A stretch of DNA of 64,000 nt, taken from contig JANQEE010000006.1 of assembly GCA_028278525.1 (NCBI GenBank), positions 124,001-188,000 of the forward strand, given 5' to 3'. This document shows positions 8,454 through 18,089 of the stretch, piece after piece (the first letter of the stretch is position 1; each line of letters begins with the position of its first letter). Under the pieces are notes generated by a model, which ran no database searches, was not told the origin of the DNA, and saw only the letters and a program-made list of their open reading frames with translations. The position numbers were made by a program, and so were the translations under genes. The stretch is from Minwuiaceae bacterium. GTDB taxonomy: Bacteria; Pseudomonadota; Alphaproteobacteria; Minwuiales; Minwuiaceae.

Positions 8454-10607
8454 CTACGCCGCCGCTTCCTTCCGCTGTTTGCGGATCAGGCCGAGAATCT
8501 CCGCCGCGGCCGTCGGGATGTTCGTGCCCGGGCCGTAGACGCCGGCGACGCCGGCGTTGATCAGGTAGTCGTAGTCCTGCGGCGGGATGACGCCGCCGCA
8601 GATCACCAGCACGTCGCCGGCGCCCTGTTCCTTCAACGCGGCGATCAGGTCCGGCACCAGGGTCTTGTGGCCGGCCGCGAGCGACGAGACGCCGACGACG
8701 TGCACGTCGTTTTCGATCGCGTCGCGGGCCGCTTCGTCCGGCGTCTGGAACAGCGGGCCGACGTCGACGTCGAAGCCGATGTCGGCGAAGGCGGTGGCGA
8801 TCACCTTGGCGCCGCGGTCGTGGCCGTCCTGGCCGAGCTTGACCACCAGCATGCGCGGCCGGCGGCCTTCCTCTCCGGCGAAGGCCTCGACGTCGGCCTG
8901 GATCTTGGCAAAGCCTTCGTCGCCGTCGTAGGCCGAGCCATAGACGCCGGAGACGGATCGGATCACCGCACGGTGGCGGGTGAAAACCTTCTCCATGGCG
9001 TCGGACATCTCGCCGACGGTGGCGCGGGCGCGGGCGGCATCGACGCAGAGGTCCAGCAGGTTGGCGTCGCCGGCGGCGCCCTCGGTCAGGGCCTGCAAGG
9101 CCGCCTGGGTCTTGGCCTCGTCGCGGGTCGCGCGAATCTGCTCCAATCGCGCGATCTGGCTGTTGCGCACTTGCGTGTTGTCGACTTCCAGCAGGTCCGG
9201 CATGGCGTTGTCGTCGGTCTGGTACTTGTTGACGCCGACGACGACTTCCTCGCCGCGGTCGACGCGGGCCTGCTTGCGCGCGGCGGCTTCCTCGATGCGG
9301 AGTTTCGGCATGCCGCTCTCGACCGCCTTGGTCATGCCGCCGAGTTCCTCGACCTCGTCGATCAGCTTCCAGGCTTCGGCCGCGAGCGAGTTGGTCAGCG
9401 CCTCGACGTAGTAGGAGCCGCCGAGCGGGTCGACCACCTTGGTGACGCCGGTCTCTTCCTGCAAGATCAACTGCGTGTTGCGGGCGATGCGGGCGGAGAA
9501 GTCGGTCGGCAGCGCCACGGCTTCGTCCAGCGCGTTGGTGTGCAGGCTCTGGGTGCCGCCGAGCACTGCGGCCATCGCTTCGTAGGCGGTACGCACCACG
9601 TTGTTGTAGGGGTCCTGCTCGGTCAGGCTGACGCCGGAGGTCTGGCAATGGGTGCGCAGCATCCTGGAGCGCGGGTCCTTCGGCTCGAACCGGTCGATCA
9701 TCTTCGACCAGATCATGCGCGCGGCGCGCAGCTTGGCGACCTCCATGAAGAAGTTCATGCCGATGGCGAAGAAGAACGACAGCCTGGGCGCGAACCTGTC
9801 GATGTCGAGCCCGCGATTGGCGGCGGTGCGGGCGTATTCCAGGCCGTCGGCCAGGGTGAAGGCAAGCTCCTGCACCGCCGTCGCGCCGGCCTCGTGCATG
9901 TGGTAGCCGGAAATCGAGATCGAATTGAACTTCGGCATCCGCCGGGTCGAATAGTCGATGATGTCGGCGACGATCCGCATCGACGGCTCCGGCGGGTAGA
10001 TATAGGTGTTGCGGACCATGAACTCCTTGAGGATGTCGTTCTGGATGGTCCCGGCCAGCTTCTCCGGCGGCACGCCCTGTTCCTCACCGGCGACGATGTA
10101 GTTGGCCATGGTCGGCAGCACCGCGCCGTTCATGGTCATCGAGACGGTGACCTGGTCGAGCGGAATTTGGTCGAACAGGATCTTCATATCCTCGACCGAA
10201 TCTATCGCGACGCCGGCCTTGCCGACATCGCCGACGACGCGCGGATGGTCGGAATCGTAGCCCCGGTGGGTAGCGAGATCGAAGGCGACCGAGACGCCCT
10301 GCTGGCCGGCGGCCAGGTTGCGCCGGTAGAAGGCGTTGGATTCCTCGGCCGTGGCGAAACCGGCATATTGGCGGATCGTCCAGGGCCGGCCGGTATACAT
10401 GGTGCCGCGCACGCCGCGCAGGAACGGCGCGAAGCCGGGCAGGCTGTCGACGGCCTCCATCCGCTCCAGGTCGGCGGCCGTGTAGAGCGGCTTGACCGGG
10501 ATGCCCTCCGGCGTCTGCCAGACCAAGTCGTCCGGGTCGCGGCCCTTAAGCTCTTTCTCGGCCAGGGCGCGCCAGTCGTCCAGCGTCTTGTTCGGGGAAT
10601 CGGTCAT
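8454..10607 (-). CDS. scpA: Methylmalonyl-CoA mutase, single-chain
   Basis: Adenosylcobalamin enzyme that interconverts (R)-methylmalonyl-CoA and succinyl-CoA, linking propionyl-CoA catabolism to the TCA cycle. 717 residues from ATG 10607 ([12 protein letters not shown]); an upstream in-frame ATG at 10658 would add 17 residues of atypical sequence. The N-terminal TIM barrel shows [20 protein letters not shown] and [12 protein letters not shown]-like blocks. The C-terminal cobalamin domain has DGHDRG (about residue 595), VSSLAAGH and GGVIPPQDY, the DxHxxG/SxL/GG lower-ligand motif. No separate small subunit, MeaB chaperone, epimerase or propionyl-CoA carboxylase is adjacent; the gene is a singleton. 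Confidence 0.96.
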   Translation of the reverse strand: MTDSPNKTLDDWRALAEKELKGRDPDDLVWQTPEGIPVKPLYTAADLERMEAVDSLPGFAPFLRGVRGTMYTGRPWTIRQYAGFATAEESNAFYRRNLAAGQQGVSVAFDLATHRGYDSDHPRVVGDVGKAGVAIDSVEDMKILFDQIPLDQVTVSMTMNGAVLPTMANYIVAGEEQGVPPEKLAGTIQNDILKEFMVRNTYIYPPEPSMRIVADIIDYSTRRMPKFNSISISGYHMHEAGATAVQELAFTLADGLEYARTAANRGLDIDRFAPRLSFFFAIGMNFFMEVAKLRAARMIWSKMIDRFEPKDPRSRMLRTHCQTSGVSLTEQDPYNNVVRTAYEAMAAVLGGTQSLHTNALDEAVALPTDFSARIARNTQLILQEETGVTKVVDPLGGSYYVEALTNSLAAEAWKLIDEVEELGGMTKAVESGMPKLRIEEAAARKQARVDRGEEVVVGVNKYQTDDNAMPDLLEVDNTQVRNSQIARLEQIRATRDEAKTQAALQALTEGAAGDANLLDLCVDAARARATVGEMSDAMEKVFTRHRAVIRSVSGVYGSAYDGDEGFAKIQADVEAFAGEEGRRPRMLVVKLGQDGHDRGAKVIATAFADIGFDVDVGPLFQTPDEAARDAIENDVHVVGVSSLAAGHKTLVPDLIAALKEQGAGDVLVICGGVIPPQDYDYLINAGVAGVYGPGTNIPTAAAEILGLIRKQRKEAAA

Positions 10608-10732
10608 CGTTTCCGCCCGTTCGGTTCCGTTGCTTGTTGGGACCCCGAATTGTCGCACTGCAACATAAATCCGTCAAATAGAGGTCATCCAAGGTAAATT
10701 ATACATCATTTGGTGTTATTCGCTTTAATGCC

Positions 10733-13297
10733 GTGCTTGAAATGCGGCAGCCGAAACCCGATGGTAGAGGGGTGATGAGGCGAGTAGCGACGCCCGAAGG
10801 ACGCGGCCACGTGAAAGCCGTGCTCGGGCCGACCAACACCGGCAAGACCCACCTGGCGGTCGAACGCATGCTGGGTCACGCGACCGGCGTTATCGGCCTG
10901 CCGCTTCGCCTGCTGGCGCGGGAGATCTACGACCGCGTGGTGGCGGCGCGGGGCGCCCGGTCGGTCGCGCTCGTGACGGGCGAGGAGAAGATCGTCCCGC
11001 CCAATCCCGCCTATTTCGTCTGCACTGTGGAATCCATGCCGCTCGGCCGCGACTTCGACTTTTTGGCCGTCGACGAGATCCAGCTTTGCGCCGACCCGGA
11101 GCGCGGGCACGTGTTCACCGACAGGCTGTTGCGGGCGCGCGGCCGCGAGGAGACGATGTTCCTGGGCGCCGACACCGTCCGGGGCTTGCTGACGCGGCTG
11201 CTGCCGGAGGCGGAGGTGATTTCCCGGCAGCGGTTCTCGACGCTCGCCTACGCCGGATCGAAGAAGCTGTCGCGGCTGCCGAGGCGCTCGGCGGTGGTGG
11301 CGTTCTCGGCCGACGACGTCTACGCCATCGCGGAACTGATGCGGCGCCAGAGGGGCGGCGCGGCGGTGGTGATGGGGGCGCTCAGCCCGCGCACGCGCAA
11401 CGCCCAGGTCGCCATGTACCAGGCCGGGGAAGTCGATTTCATGGTCGCGACCGACGCCATCGGCATGGGCCTGAACATGGATATCGACCATGTCGCCTTC
11501 GCGTCGTTGAAGAAGTTCGACGGCGCCTACCGGCGCGCCCTGACGGCGGCGGAGATCGGCCAGATCGCCGGGCGGGCGGGGCGGCATATGAACGACGGCA
11601 CCTTCGGCACGTCGGTGGATATCGGCGACATGGACCCGGACCTGGTGGAGTTGGTCGAGGGACACAAGTTCGACCCGCTGAAGCAGATCCGTTGGCGCAA
11701 CGCCGACCTGTCGTTCGCCAGCCCGGCGTCGCTGATCCAGTCGTTGGAGGCGCCGCCGCCGCGCAAGTTCCTGCTTCAGGCGCGCGACGCGGTCGACATG
11801 ATCAGCCTGCGCGCGCTGGCCCGCGACGACGAGATCGCGGCGCGGGCGGGCAGCCCCGCGATGATGCGACTATTGTGGGACGTCTGCCAGGTGCCGGACT
11901 TCCGCAAGACCATGCACGACCACCATGTACGGCTGCTCGGCCAGATCTATCGGCACCTCACGGAAGCCGACGGGGTCCTGCCGGCGGACTGGGTGGCCAA
12001 GCAGATCGATGCCTTAAGCCGGACCGAGGGCGATATCGACACCCTGGCGACGCGGATCGCGCATATCCGCACCTGGACCTACATCTCCCATCGCAGCGCC
12101 TGGACCAGGGACCCGGTGCATTGGCAGGAGCGGGCGCGGGCGATCGAGGACCGGCTGTCGGACGCGCTGCACGAAGGCCTGACCCAGCGTTTCGTCGACC
12201 GGCAGACCGCGATCCTGATGCGGCGGATGAAGGACCGGACGGAGCTGACCGCTTCCGTGTCCGGCGCCGGCGAGGTGCAGGTTGAAGGCCATTATGTCGG
12301 CCGGCTGGCGGGCCTGACCTTCGTGCCGGAGGCGGAGACGGACGGCCGCGCCGCACGCGCCGCGGTCAACCGCGTGCTGGGCGGGGCCGTCGTCGCGCGC
12401 GGCCGGCGGCTGGCCGGCGACGAGGATGCGGCGTTCGTGCTCGGCGGCGACGGGCGGATCGAATGGGACGGCGCGCCGGTCGCGGAGCTGGTGGCCGGCG
12501 ACGACGTATTGCGGCCGCGGGTCAGGCTCAAGCGCAACGATCACCTGGGCGGCCGCGACGCCGACCTGGTGCGCACCCGTCTGCAGAAATGGATTGATGG
12601 ACGGATCGACAAGCTGCTCGGGCCGCTGAAAAAGCTCGGCTCGATCCCGTTCACCGGCGCCGGGCGGGGGATCGCGTTCCAGCTTGTCGAGAATTTGGGC
12701 GTGCTGGACCGGGGGCGGGTGGTCGAGCAATTTGGCCAGCTCGATCCAAAGGACTTCGGCCGGTTCAAGTACAACGGCGTCACCCTCGGCCGGGAGATGA
12801 TCTTCCTGCCCGTGCTGCTGAAACCGGAGGCGACGCGGCTCCGCTGCCTGCTGTGGGCGATCCGGGAAGGCGTCACGCCGCTGCCGGAGCCGCCGCCGGC
12901 GGGGGCGGTGTCGTTCCCGTTGGAGGATGGGCAGTCGCGGGCGCTGCAGCGGGTGGCCGGCTACCGCATATTCGGCGGCCGGGCGGTGCGGGTCGACATG
13001 CTGGACCGGGTCTCCGACGCCGCGCACCGCGCCGCCCGGCGCGGTCCGGTGGCCAACGCCGCGGAGCTTATGTCGCTAATCGGCTGCGGGCCGGACGACT
13101 TCCAGGCTGTGATGGTCGGCCTGGGCTACCGCCGGGTCGAGCCGAGGCCGCCGGCGGACAGCGAGCAGTTGATCTTCCTGCCGAAGCACAAGCGCAAATC
13201 AAGTAAACGGCCTAAGAACAAGGGCAAGTCGGAACGGGACGCGAAGCGCGCCGAGGATTCGCCATTCGCGGCGCTGCGCCACCTGGGGGGCGGATGA
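10733..13297 (+). CDS. SUV3-like DEAD/DEAH-type RNA helicase
   Basis: About 854 residues. Walker A GPTNTGKTH lies near residue 33, VDEIQLC (Walker B) near 114, and QIAGRAGRHMNDGTFG (motif VI, arginine fingers) near 275-290. The TNTGKTH signature and the C-terminal SUV3 domain region match the mitochondrial Suv3/alphaproteobacterial family, which unwinds RNA or RNA-DNA duplexes and can assist 3'-5' exonucleases. The C-terminus is Lys/Arg-rich (KHKRKSSKRPKNKGKSERD), probably for nucleic-acid binding. The start is uncertain: GTG 10733, ATG 10742 and ATG 10775 are all possible, none with a well-spaced ribosome binding site. The stop overlaps the S4 gene (ATGA), implying coupling. Confidence 0.9.
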   Translation: MLEMRQPKPDGRGVMRRVATPEGRGHVKAVLGPTNTGKTHLAVERMLGHATGVIGLPLRLLAREIYDRVVAARGARSVALVTGEEKIVPPNPAYFVCTVESMPLGRDFDFLAVDEIQLCADPERGHVFTDRLLRARGREETMFLGADTVRGLLTRLLPEAEVISRQRFSTLAYAGSKKLSRLPRRSAVVAFSADDVYAIAELMRRQRGGAAVVMGALSPRTRNAQVAMYQAGEVDFMVATDAIGMGLNMDIDHVAFASLKKFDGAYRRALTAAEIGQIAGRAGRHMNDGTFGTSVDIGDMDPDLVELVEGHKFDPLKQIRWRNADLSFASPASLIQSLEAPPPRKFLLQARDAVDMISLRALARDDEIAARAGSPAMMRLLWDVCQVPDFRKTMHDHHVRLLGQIYRHLTEADGVLPADWVAKQIDALSRTEGDIDTLATRIAHIRTWTYISHRSAWTRDPVHWQERARAIEDRLSDALHEGLTQRFVDRQTAILMRRMKDRTELTASVSGAGEVQVEGHYVGRLAGLTFVPEAETDGRAARAAVNRVLGGAVVARGRRLAGDEDAAFVLGGDGRIEWDGAPVAELVAGDDVLRPRVRLKRNDHLGGRDADLVRTRLQKWIDGRIDKLLGPLKKLGSIPFTGAGRGIAFQLVENLGVLDRGRVVEQFGQLDPKDFGRFKYNGVTLGREMIFLPVLLKPEATRLRCLLWAIREGVTPLPEPPPAGAVSFPLEDGQSRALQRVAGYRIFGGRAVRVDMLDRVSDAAHRAARRGPVANAAELMSLIGCGPDDFQAVMVGLGYRRVEPRPPADSEQLIFLPKHKRKSSKRPKNKGKSERDAKRAEDSPFAALRHLGGG

Positions 13298-13677
13298 GCG
13301 AGAGCATCCGCATCGACAAGTGGCTCTGGTTCGCCCGGTTCTTCAAGAGCCGCAGCCTGGCGACCAAACTGGTGCAGGGCAACCGGGTGCGGATCAATCG
13401 CGAGGTCATCGCGAAGGCGAGCGCGACCGTCAAGGCGGGCGATGTGCTGACCTTCCCGCAGGCGCGGGAGATCCGAGTAATCAAGGTGCTGGCGCTGGGC
13501 GAACGGCGCGGCCCGGCGTCGGAAGCGCAGGGTCTTTATGAGGATCTGGATCCGCCGAAGCCGAAATCGGCGGAGGAGAAAGCGGTTGCCGTATCCGGCC
13601 GCCGGGAGTTCGGCGCGGGAAGGCCGACGAAAGCCGACCGGCGCGCCCTGGACCGACTGCGTGGCAGCGGCGACTGA
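13294..13677 (+). CDS. S4-domain RNA-binding protein (HslR/Hsp15 type)
   Basis: 127 residues; the start overlaps the helicase stop by 4 nt. The N-terminal S4 domain (RIDKWLWFARFFKSRSLAT, then VRINREVIAKASATVKAGD) is the HslR/Hsp15 type, known in E. coli to bind stalled 50S-peptidyl-tRNA complexes. The C-terminal about 40 residues are basic and low-complexity, likely extra RNA contacts. The helicase-S4 pairing suggests a shared job in RNA or ribosome quality control (inference from context). Confidence 0.88.
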   Translation: MSESIRIDKWLWFARFFKSRSLATKLVQGNRVRINREVIAKASATVKAGDVLTFPQAREIRVIKVLALGERRGPASEAQGLYEDLDPPKPKSAEEKAVAVSGRREFGAGRPTKADRRALDRLRGSGD

Positions 13678-13699
13678 CGGCGGACGCGGTCAGCCCACC

Positions 13700-15163
13700 T
13701 TAAAGCCAAAACCACAACACCACCGCGATGGCGGCAACGTTGGCCACCGCGACCGCAAGGGCCGGCCGCATCAATGTGCCTTCCTGACCGGTGAGGCCGG
13801 TCACCGAGGCGGCGAGCACGACGCGGCCGGGCGAGGCGAGGGTAACGTTGGCCCCGGCGGCGTTCTGTGCCGCCGCCACGATGTCGACCGGCAGGCCGAG
13901 CGCTACGGCGCTGGCTTTCTGGAACGACGCGAACATGGCGTTCGAGCCGGCATTGCTGGCGGTGAGGAAGCCGCCGGCACCTCCGATCACCGGGACCAGC
14001 AACGGATAGAGCGGACCGACCGCCGCGGCAGTCGCGACCGCGAGCGCCTGGATCATGCCGGCGGCGAGCATCACCTGGGAAAAACAGATGAAGCCGGCGA
14101 TTGCCGCCGATGCGATTAGCCATTGGCGTGCCGCGGGCAGGGCGATCGACGCGATGCGCGGCATGGGGATCTGCAAGATCGGCACCGACAGAATGGCGGC
14201 GACAAACAGCCAGAAGCCGGGGTGGTAGAGCATCGGCAATCGGAAGCCGAGTGTCGGGACGTCTATCTGCGCGGCGGATTGCAGCCAGACCTGTAACGGC
14301 CCGATAAGCCGGGTGAGCAGTAGCAGGACGAGCAACAAGGCCAGTGGCGATATGGCCTGAAGCAGCGACGGTCCGGCCGCGGCGTTCTGTTGCCCCGTCT
14401 GTTTGGAGCGGCCGAGCAGTAGCCCCATGGCGGCGACGGCGAGACCGGCCAGGCAGCCGGCCAACTCGACGCCGATGAAGTGGGAGCCTGCCGCCAGGAT
14501 GCCGCAGAGCAGGAGCGCCAGTACGGTCATGTCGATGGCGCGGCGCCGGAGCAGGGCCACGCCGCCGGTGAGCCAGAGCGCCGCGCCGCCGCAGACCAGG
14601 ATCAACGGCAGGGACAAAGGCGCGGCCAAGACGCCCTGCTGCGCCGCCGGTACGCCGAACAGCTCCGCGCCGAGGATGGTGCCGATGCTGAGGGCGCCCC
14701 AGGGCACGGCGCATTGACCGAGCAGCGCCAGCAGGGCGGCGCGGCGCGGATCGAAGCCGAGCGCCAGGAACAACGGCGCCGTCACCACGATGCCGATGCC
14801 GAAACCGGTGGCGGATTCGAAAAAGACCGACAGGCCCAGCACCAGGACCAAAGTCCGGCGGCCCGGGTCCGGCAGGGCGTCGGCCAGCCGCCGTGCGATG
14901 ACCGCCAGCGCGCCGCCGGCCTGCAGAACCTGATAGAGGGCGATGCCCCCGGCGAGGACGTAGGCGACGTTCAGCGTGATCAGCAGGCCGTGGCCAATCG
15001 CGGCGCCGACGGCGTCCGGCCGCAGATGAAAGGCATCGACGAGCCAGACGGTCAGCAAGGCGACGGCGAGCCCGGCCGAGCCGGCGCGAATGGCGCTTTG
15101 GCGAAAGAAGAGGATAAGGAGAACCGAGACGGCAAGAGGGCCGCTGGCGAGTAGTAGGTGCAT
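13700..15163 (-). CDS. lldP: L-lactate permease family transporter
   Basis: 487-residue polytopic membrane protein of the LctP family (lactate/glycolate:proton symporters). More than ten hydrophobic segments are visible. Characteristic blocks include FFESATGFGIGIVVTAPLF and AGGFLTASNAGSNAMFASFQK, both seen in LldP/GlcA homologues. It starts at ATG 15163 (MHLLLASGPLAVS). No lactate dehydrogenase gene is adjacent, although an FMN hydroxy-acid oxidase is present at 63066. Substrate range (lactate, glycolate or another short hydroxy acid) cannot be decided here. Convergent with the S4 gene, 22 nt apart. Confidence 0.9.
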   Translation of the reverse strand: MHLLLASGPLAVSVLLILFFRQSAIRAGSAGLAVALLTVWLVDAFHLRPDAVGAAIGHGLLITLNVAYVLAGGIALYQVLQAGGALAVIARRLADALPDPGRRTLVLVLGLSVFFESATGFGIGIVVTAPLFLALGFDPRRAALLALLGQCAVPWGALSIGTILGAELFGVPAAQQGVLAAPLSLPLILVCGGAALWLTGGVALLRRRAIDMTVLALLLCGILAAGSHFIGVELAGCLAGLAVAAMGLLLGRSKQTGQQNAAAGPSLLQAISPLALLLVLLLLTRLIGPLQVWLQSAAQIDVPTLGFRLPMLYHPGFWLFVAAILSVPILQIPMPRIASIALPAARQWLIASAAIAGFICFSQVMLAAGMIQALAVATAAAVGPLYPLLVPVIGGAGGFLTASNAGSNAMFASFQKASAVALGLPVDIVAAAQNAAGANVTLASPGRVVLAASVTGLTGQEGTLMRPALAVAVANVAAIAVVLWFWL

Positions 15164-15284
15164 AAGAGCCGACTACGACGGTGTGGAGCGAGGACAATAT
15201 CCCGTTTCGGCCATGCTCGCCCTAAATTGTGGGAATGCGAGCCGAAAGCTTGAACTGAGGGCCTTCGGTGTGATACCGCGAGCC

Positions 15285-15746
15285 ATGATTTCACGCATCA
15301 AAGCTCTGTTTCAGGCGGTCGATCCGCAAGCCGGTTCGGCCAAGGCGCATAGTCACGACGAGAAGGCGCTGGCCGCGGCGGCGCTGATGGTCGAGGCGGC
15401 GCGATTGGACGAGAAGTTCGACGAGGCCGAGCGGGCGACGATCACCGCCGTCGTGCAACGGCACTTCGGGCTTGACGGTAAAGAGGCAGCGGAGCTGATC
15501 GAAGCGGCCAGCGAGGCCCAGGCGGAATCCAGCCAACTGCTGAGTTTCACCCGCGCCGTAAAGGACGCCTACCCACCCGAAGAGCGGGTCGAGATCATCG
15601 AGATGCTGTGGGAGGTTGCCTATGCCGACGGCGAATTGCATCCATACGAGGCCAACCTCTTGCGTCGGATCGGTGGATTGATTTACGTATCGGACCGCGA
15701 GCGCGGCGAGGCCCGGAAACGGGTGCTGGCGCGGCTCGGACTATAA
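15285..15746 (+). CDS. TerB-like (DjlA/tellurite-resistance fold) protein
   Basis: 153 residues, all-helical. ATG 15285 (MISRIKALFQAV) was chosen because homologous sequence begins here; the longer frame from 15090 reads non-homologous leader. Acidic helix pairs typical of the TerB fold are visible: ALMVEAARLDEKFDEAERATI, and a second symmetrical copy LWEVAYADGELHPYEANLLRRI. These proteins are small, cytoplasmic and possibly metal-binding; tellurite resistance is not proven for stand-alone members. No ter operon is nearby. Confidence 0.85.
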   Translation: MISRIKALFQAVDPQAGSAKAHSHDEKALAAAALMVEAARLDEKFDEAERATITAVVQRHFGLDGKEAAELIEAASEAQAESSQLLSFTRAVKDAYPPEERVEIIEMLWEVAYADGELHPYEANLLRRIGGLIYVSDRERGEARKRVLARLGL

Positions 15747-15814
15747 CCGCGCTCAGGGCTTGAGGCCGAAGACAAACGCGGTATGTTGATGACGGAATAC
15801 AGCGGAGAGCAGCA

Positions 15815-16153
15815 ATGACTTACGTCGTCACGGACCCCTGCGTTAAGTGCAAGTATATGGATTGCGTGGAGGTCTGCCCGGTAGATTGCTTCTATGAGGG
15901 CGAAAACATGCTGGTCATTCACCCGGACGAGTGCATCGATTGCGGTGTTTGCGAGCCTGAATGCCCGGTCGAGGCAATTTTGCCGGACACGGACGGTGCA
16001 GCCGAATCCTGGGTCGAGCAGAACCGGGAATACTCGGAAAAATGGCCGAATATCACCAGAAAAGGTGACTCTCCGCCGGATGCCGATAAATTCAAGGACG
16101 AGACCGGCAAGTTCGACAAATACTTCAGCCCGGAGCCGGGTGCCGGGAGTTGA
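15815..16153 (+). CDS. fdxA: 7Fe ferredoxin (3Fe-4S + 4Fe-4S)
   Basis: 112-residue soluble electron carrier. The N-terminal cysteines [19 protein letters not shown] build the 3Fe-4S site and part of the second cluster; [16 protein letters not shown] supplies the 4Fe-4S cluster. The long C-terminal extension after residue 60 is characteristic of FdxA of alphaproteobacteria. It lies about 310 nt upstream of carD and appears to be its own transcription unit. It could supply electrons to or from the indolepyruvate oxidoreductase; that link is inference. Confidence 0.96.
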   Translation: MTYVVTDPCVKCKYMDCVEVCPVDCFYEGENMLVIHPDECIDCGVCEPECPVEAILPDTDGAAESWVEQNREYSEKWPNITRKGDSPPDADKFKDETGKFDKYFSPEPGAGS

Positions 16154-16463
16154 TTTTCGGCAGAAATCAGTCACTTACGACGGGGTAGCAACCTGAATCG
16201 TTCGCGCGTCGCTGGGAATTCCCTCATTTTTGTGGTATAGTATTCTGTAACGATATGTCGAATCGCGCTCGTGGCTATGACCGAGGACGGTCCTGCGGGC
16301 GATTTTTATTGCCTTGATTCGTCGGCCAATGGCCCGCAAAGGGCCAATGGTCTGCAACGGGTACGACATCGAGTGATGCCGCGGCTTTTCGGTTGCATGC
16401 CCGGCGTGTGGTTCAACCTTTCCCGCTTCGGCGGGACTTTGGGAGTCCGAAGAGAATCTGAAC
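16154..16463 (+). promoter_or_regulatory. 310-nt leader region upstream of carD with two hairpins
   Basis: No convincing gene. A GGCCC-GCAAA-GGGCC hairpin is at 16331-16345. At 16421-16436 is TCCCGC-TTCG-GCGGGA, a 6-bp stem closed by a UUCG tetraloop, 27 nt before the carD start. TATAGT at 16236-16241 could be a -10 element, but I see no good -35 box. The hairpins are directly visible; their use as a regulated leader is inference. Confidence 0.45.
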
Positions 16464-16958
16464 ATGGCGAAGCAGCTGGAATTCTCGAAAGATGATTATG
16501 TGGTGTACCCGACCCACGGCGTGGGCCGGATCAAAGGGATCGAGGAAGAAGAGATTTCGGGCGCAACTCTGAAGCTGTTTGTGATCGAATTCTCGCAGGA
16601 CAAGATGATTCTTCGGGTCCCCGTGGGCAAGGCGAAGAATACGGGTATGCGGGCTTTGAGCTCGCCGAAGAAGATGAAATCCGCGCTCGACACGCTCAAA
16701 GGCCGGGCGCGCGTGAAACGCACCATGTGGAGCCGGCGGGCTCAGGAATACGAAGCCAAGATCAATTCGGGCGATCCCGTTTCGATTGCGGAGGTCGTGC
16801 GCGACCTGCATCGCAATGCCGGTCAGCCGGACCAGTCCTACAGCGAGCGCCAGATTTACGAAGCCGCGAAGGACCGTCTGGCGCGCGAGGTGGCGGCTGT
16901 CGAGGATATCGACGAGTTTGCCGCGAACGACAAACTGGACAAACTTCTGGCCGCCTGA
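16464..16958 (+). CDS. carD: CarD-family RNA polymerase-binding transcription regulator
   Basis: 164 residues. The N-terminal RNAP-interaction domain shows the hallmark DYVVYPTHGVGRIKGIEEEEI, as in CarD/CdnL and the Mfd RID. A basic linker with KGRARVKRTMWSRRAQEYEAKI follows, then a helical C-terminal domain that contacts promoter DNA in the family. CarD stabilises open complexes, often at rRNA and stress promoters. It sits directly upstream of a phosphatase-like gene and rpoH, so this block looks like a transcription or stress module. Confidence 0.95.
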   Translation: MAKQLEFSKDDYVVYPTHGVGRIKGIEEEEISGATLKLFVIEFSQDKMILRVPVGKAKNTGMRALSSPKKMKSALDTLKGRARVKRTMWSRRAQEYEAKINSGDPVSIAEVVRDLHRNAGQPDQSYSERQIYEAAKDRLAREVAAVEDIDEFAANDKLDKLLAA

Positions 16959-17127
16959 CCGTTCCGGCTCCGTTGGGGACGTCTACCGATAGGGTTTGAA
17001 GCGTCCGCCAACGAGAGCTTTCAGATAGGACATTTGATTCCGCGACGCGCCGGGCTGTTGTCGCGCCTGGCCGTCGTCTATATGGTTGAACGGGTGCCCG
17101 GTCCGGGCGTAGCGCGCGTGGTTCCGG

Positions 17128-17934
17128 ATGTCGCCTCGGTCCCAAAACATTCTGGCAAAGTTAGAATGCCCAAGCCGGGTTTGGGCGGTCGCCGCCATAC
17201 ATGGCCAGGCCGAGCAGTTGGCCGACCTGCATGGCATTCTGGAGACCAGGATCGCGCGCGGAGACCGGGTCGTCTATCTGGGGAACTATCTGGGGCACGG
17301 CGAAGCGATCCTTGCGACCCTGGACGAGCTGCTGTCCTTTCGCCATAGCTTTCTGACGATCCCCGGCGTGGAGCCGCAGGACATTGTTTATTTGCGTGGC
17401 GCGCAGGAGGAGATGTGGCGGAAGCTGCTGCAGATCCAACTCGCCAGCGCGCCGGCCGAGGTGTTCGACTGGATGATCGGCCAGGGGGTGGGCAGCACGC
17501 TGCGCGCCTATGGCGGCGATCCCGACGCGGCCTATGCCCGATTCCGGGAGGGTGTGCTGTCGACCACGAAATGGACCGGACAGTTGCGCGAGCAGGTCAA
17601 ATCCCGCCCCGGGCACGACCAGTTGCTGGCGTCGCTGCACCGCGCCGCCTGCAGCGAGGGCGGCGAACTGCTGCTGGTGCATGCCGGCATCGACCCGCAC
17701 CGGCCGCTCTCCGAGCAGGGCGATGCGTTCTGGTGGGGCAGCGGCTACTTCGCCGATATCGTCGAGCCGTTTCAGGGGTTTCGCCGGGTTATCCGGGGCT
17801 ACGACCGGGATCATTCCGGCGTGCAGTTCGGGCCGGTGACGGCCAGCATCGACGGCGGCTGCGGCTTTTCCGGCCCGCTTAACGCCGTTTGCTTCGATCT
17901 GACGGGACGCATCGCGGACCGCATCGAGGTCTGA
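17128..17934 (+). CDS. Catalytically degenerate metallophosphoesterase (PPP-like pseudophosphatase)
   Basis: 268 residues with the clear layout of a Ser/Thr protein phosphatase/calcineurin-like enzyme, but with altered motifs. The usual GDxHG reads AAIHG (residues 22-26), losing the metal-binding Asp. GDYVDRG reads GNYLGHG (52-58), losing both Asp and the Arg. RGNHE reads RGAQE (90-94), losing Asn and the catalytic His. The later VHAG histidine is kept. The frame is intact with normal coding character, so it looks maintained rather than decaying. It is unlikely to hydrolyse phosphoesters; a binding or regulatory role is inferred from its position between carD and rpoH. The start could also lie further upstream in the same frame. 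Confidence 0.82.
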   Translation: MSPRSQNILAKLECPSRVWAVAAIHGQAEQLADLHGILETRIARGDRVVYLGNYLGHGEAILATLDELLSFRHSFLTIPGVEPQDIVYLRGAQEEMWRKLLQIQLASAPAEVFDWMIGQGVGSTLRAYGGDPDAAYARFREGVLSTTKWTGQLREQVKSRPGHDQLLASLHRAACSEGGELLLVHAGIDPHRPLSEQGDAFWWGSGYFADIVEPFQGFRRVIRGYDRDHSGVQFGPVTASIDGGCGFSGPLNAVCFDLTGRIADRIEV

Positions 17935-17949
17935 CCCGAAGTATCCGGC

Positions 17950-17972
17950 CCGGCGGCGCCGGCTTAATCTTT
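17950..17972 (+). terminator. Possible weak terminator after the pseudophosphatase gene
   Basis: CCGGC-GGC-GCCGG hairpin followed by CTTAATCTTTT, 15 nt after the stop codon. The stem is short and the T tract interrupted, so this is tentative. Confidence 0.35.
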
Positions 17973-18089
17973 TCGTAATAAATGTTTCATCATCCCGGCG
18001 GTGATCCGGGACAACAACCCCACCGTATATTTTTTAGGGCGCATTACTCGTCTAAACGACCGGCAAAACCGGCTCTGGAGGGGATGAGC

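Noticed and set aside
8011-9648. 545-codon minus-strand frame extending the GIY-YIG gene upstream
   Set aside because: The first about 440 codons are an out-of-frame reading of the mutase gene and of the repeats; the real start is ATG 8319.
8049-10697. 882-codon plus-strand frame
   Set aside because: Antisense to methylmalonyl-CoA mutase and the GIY-YIG gene; no recognisable motif.
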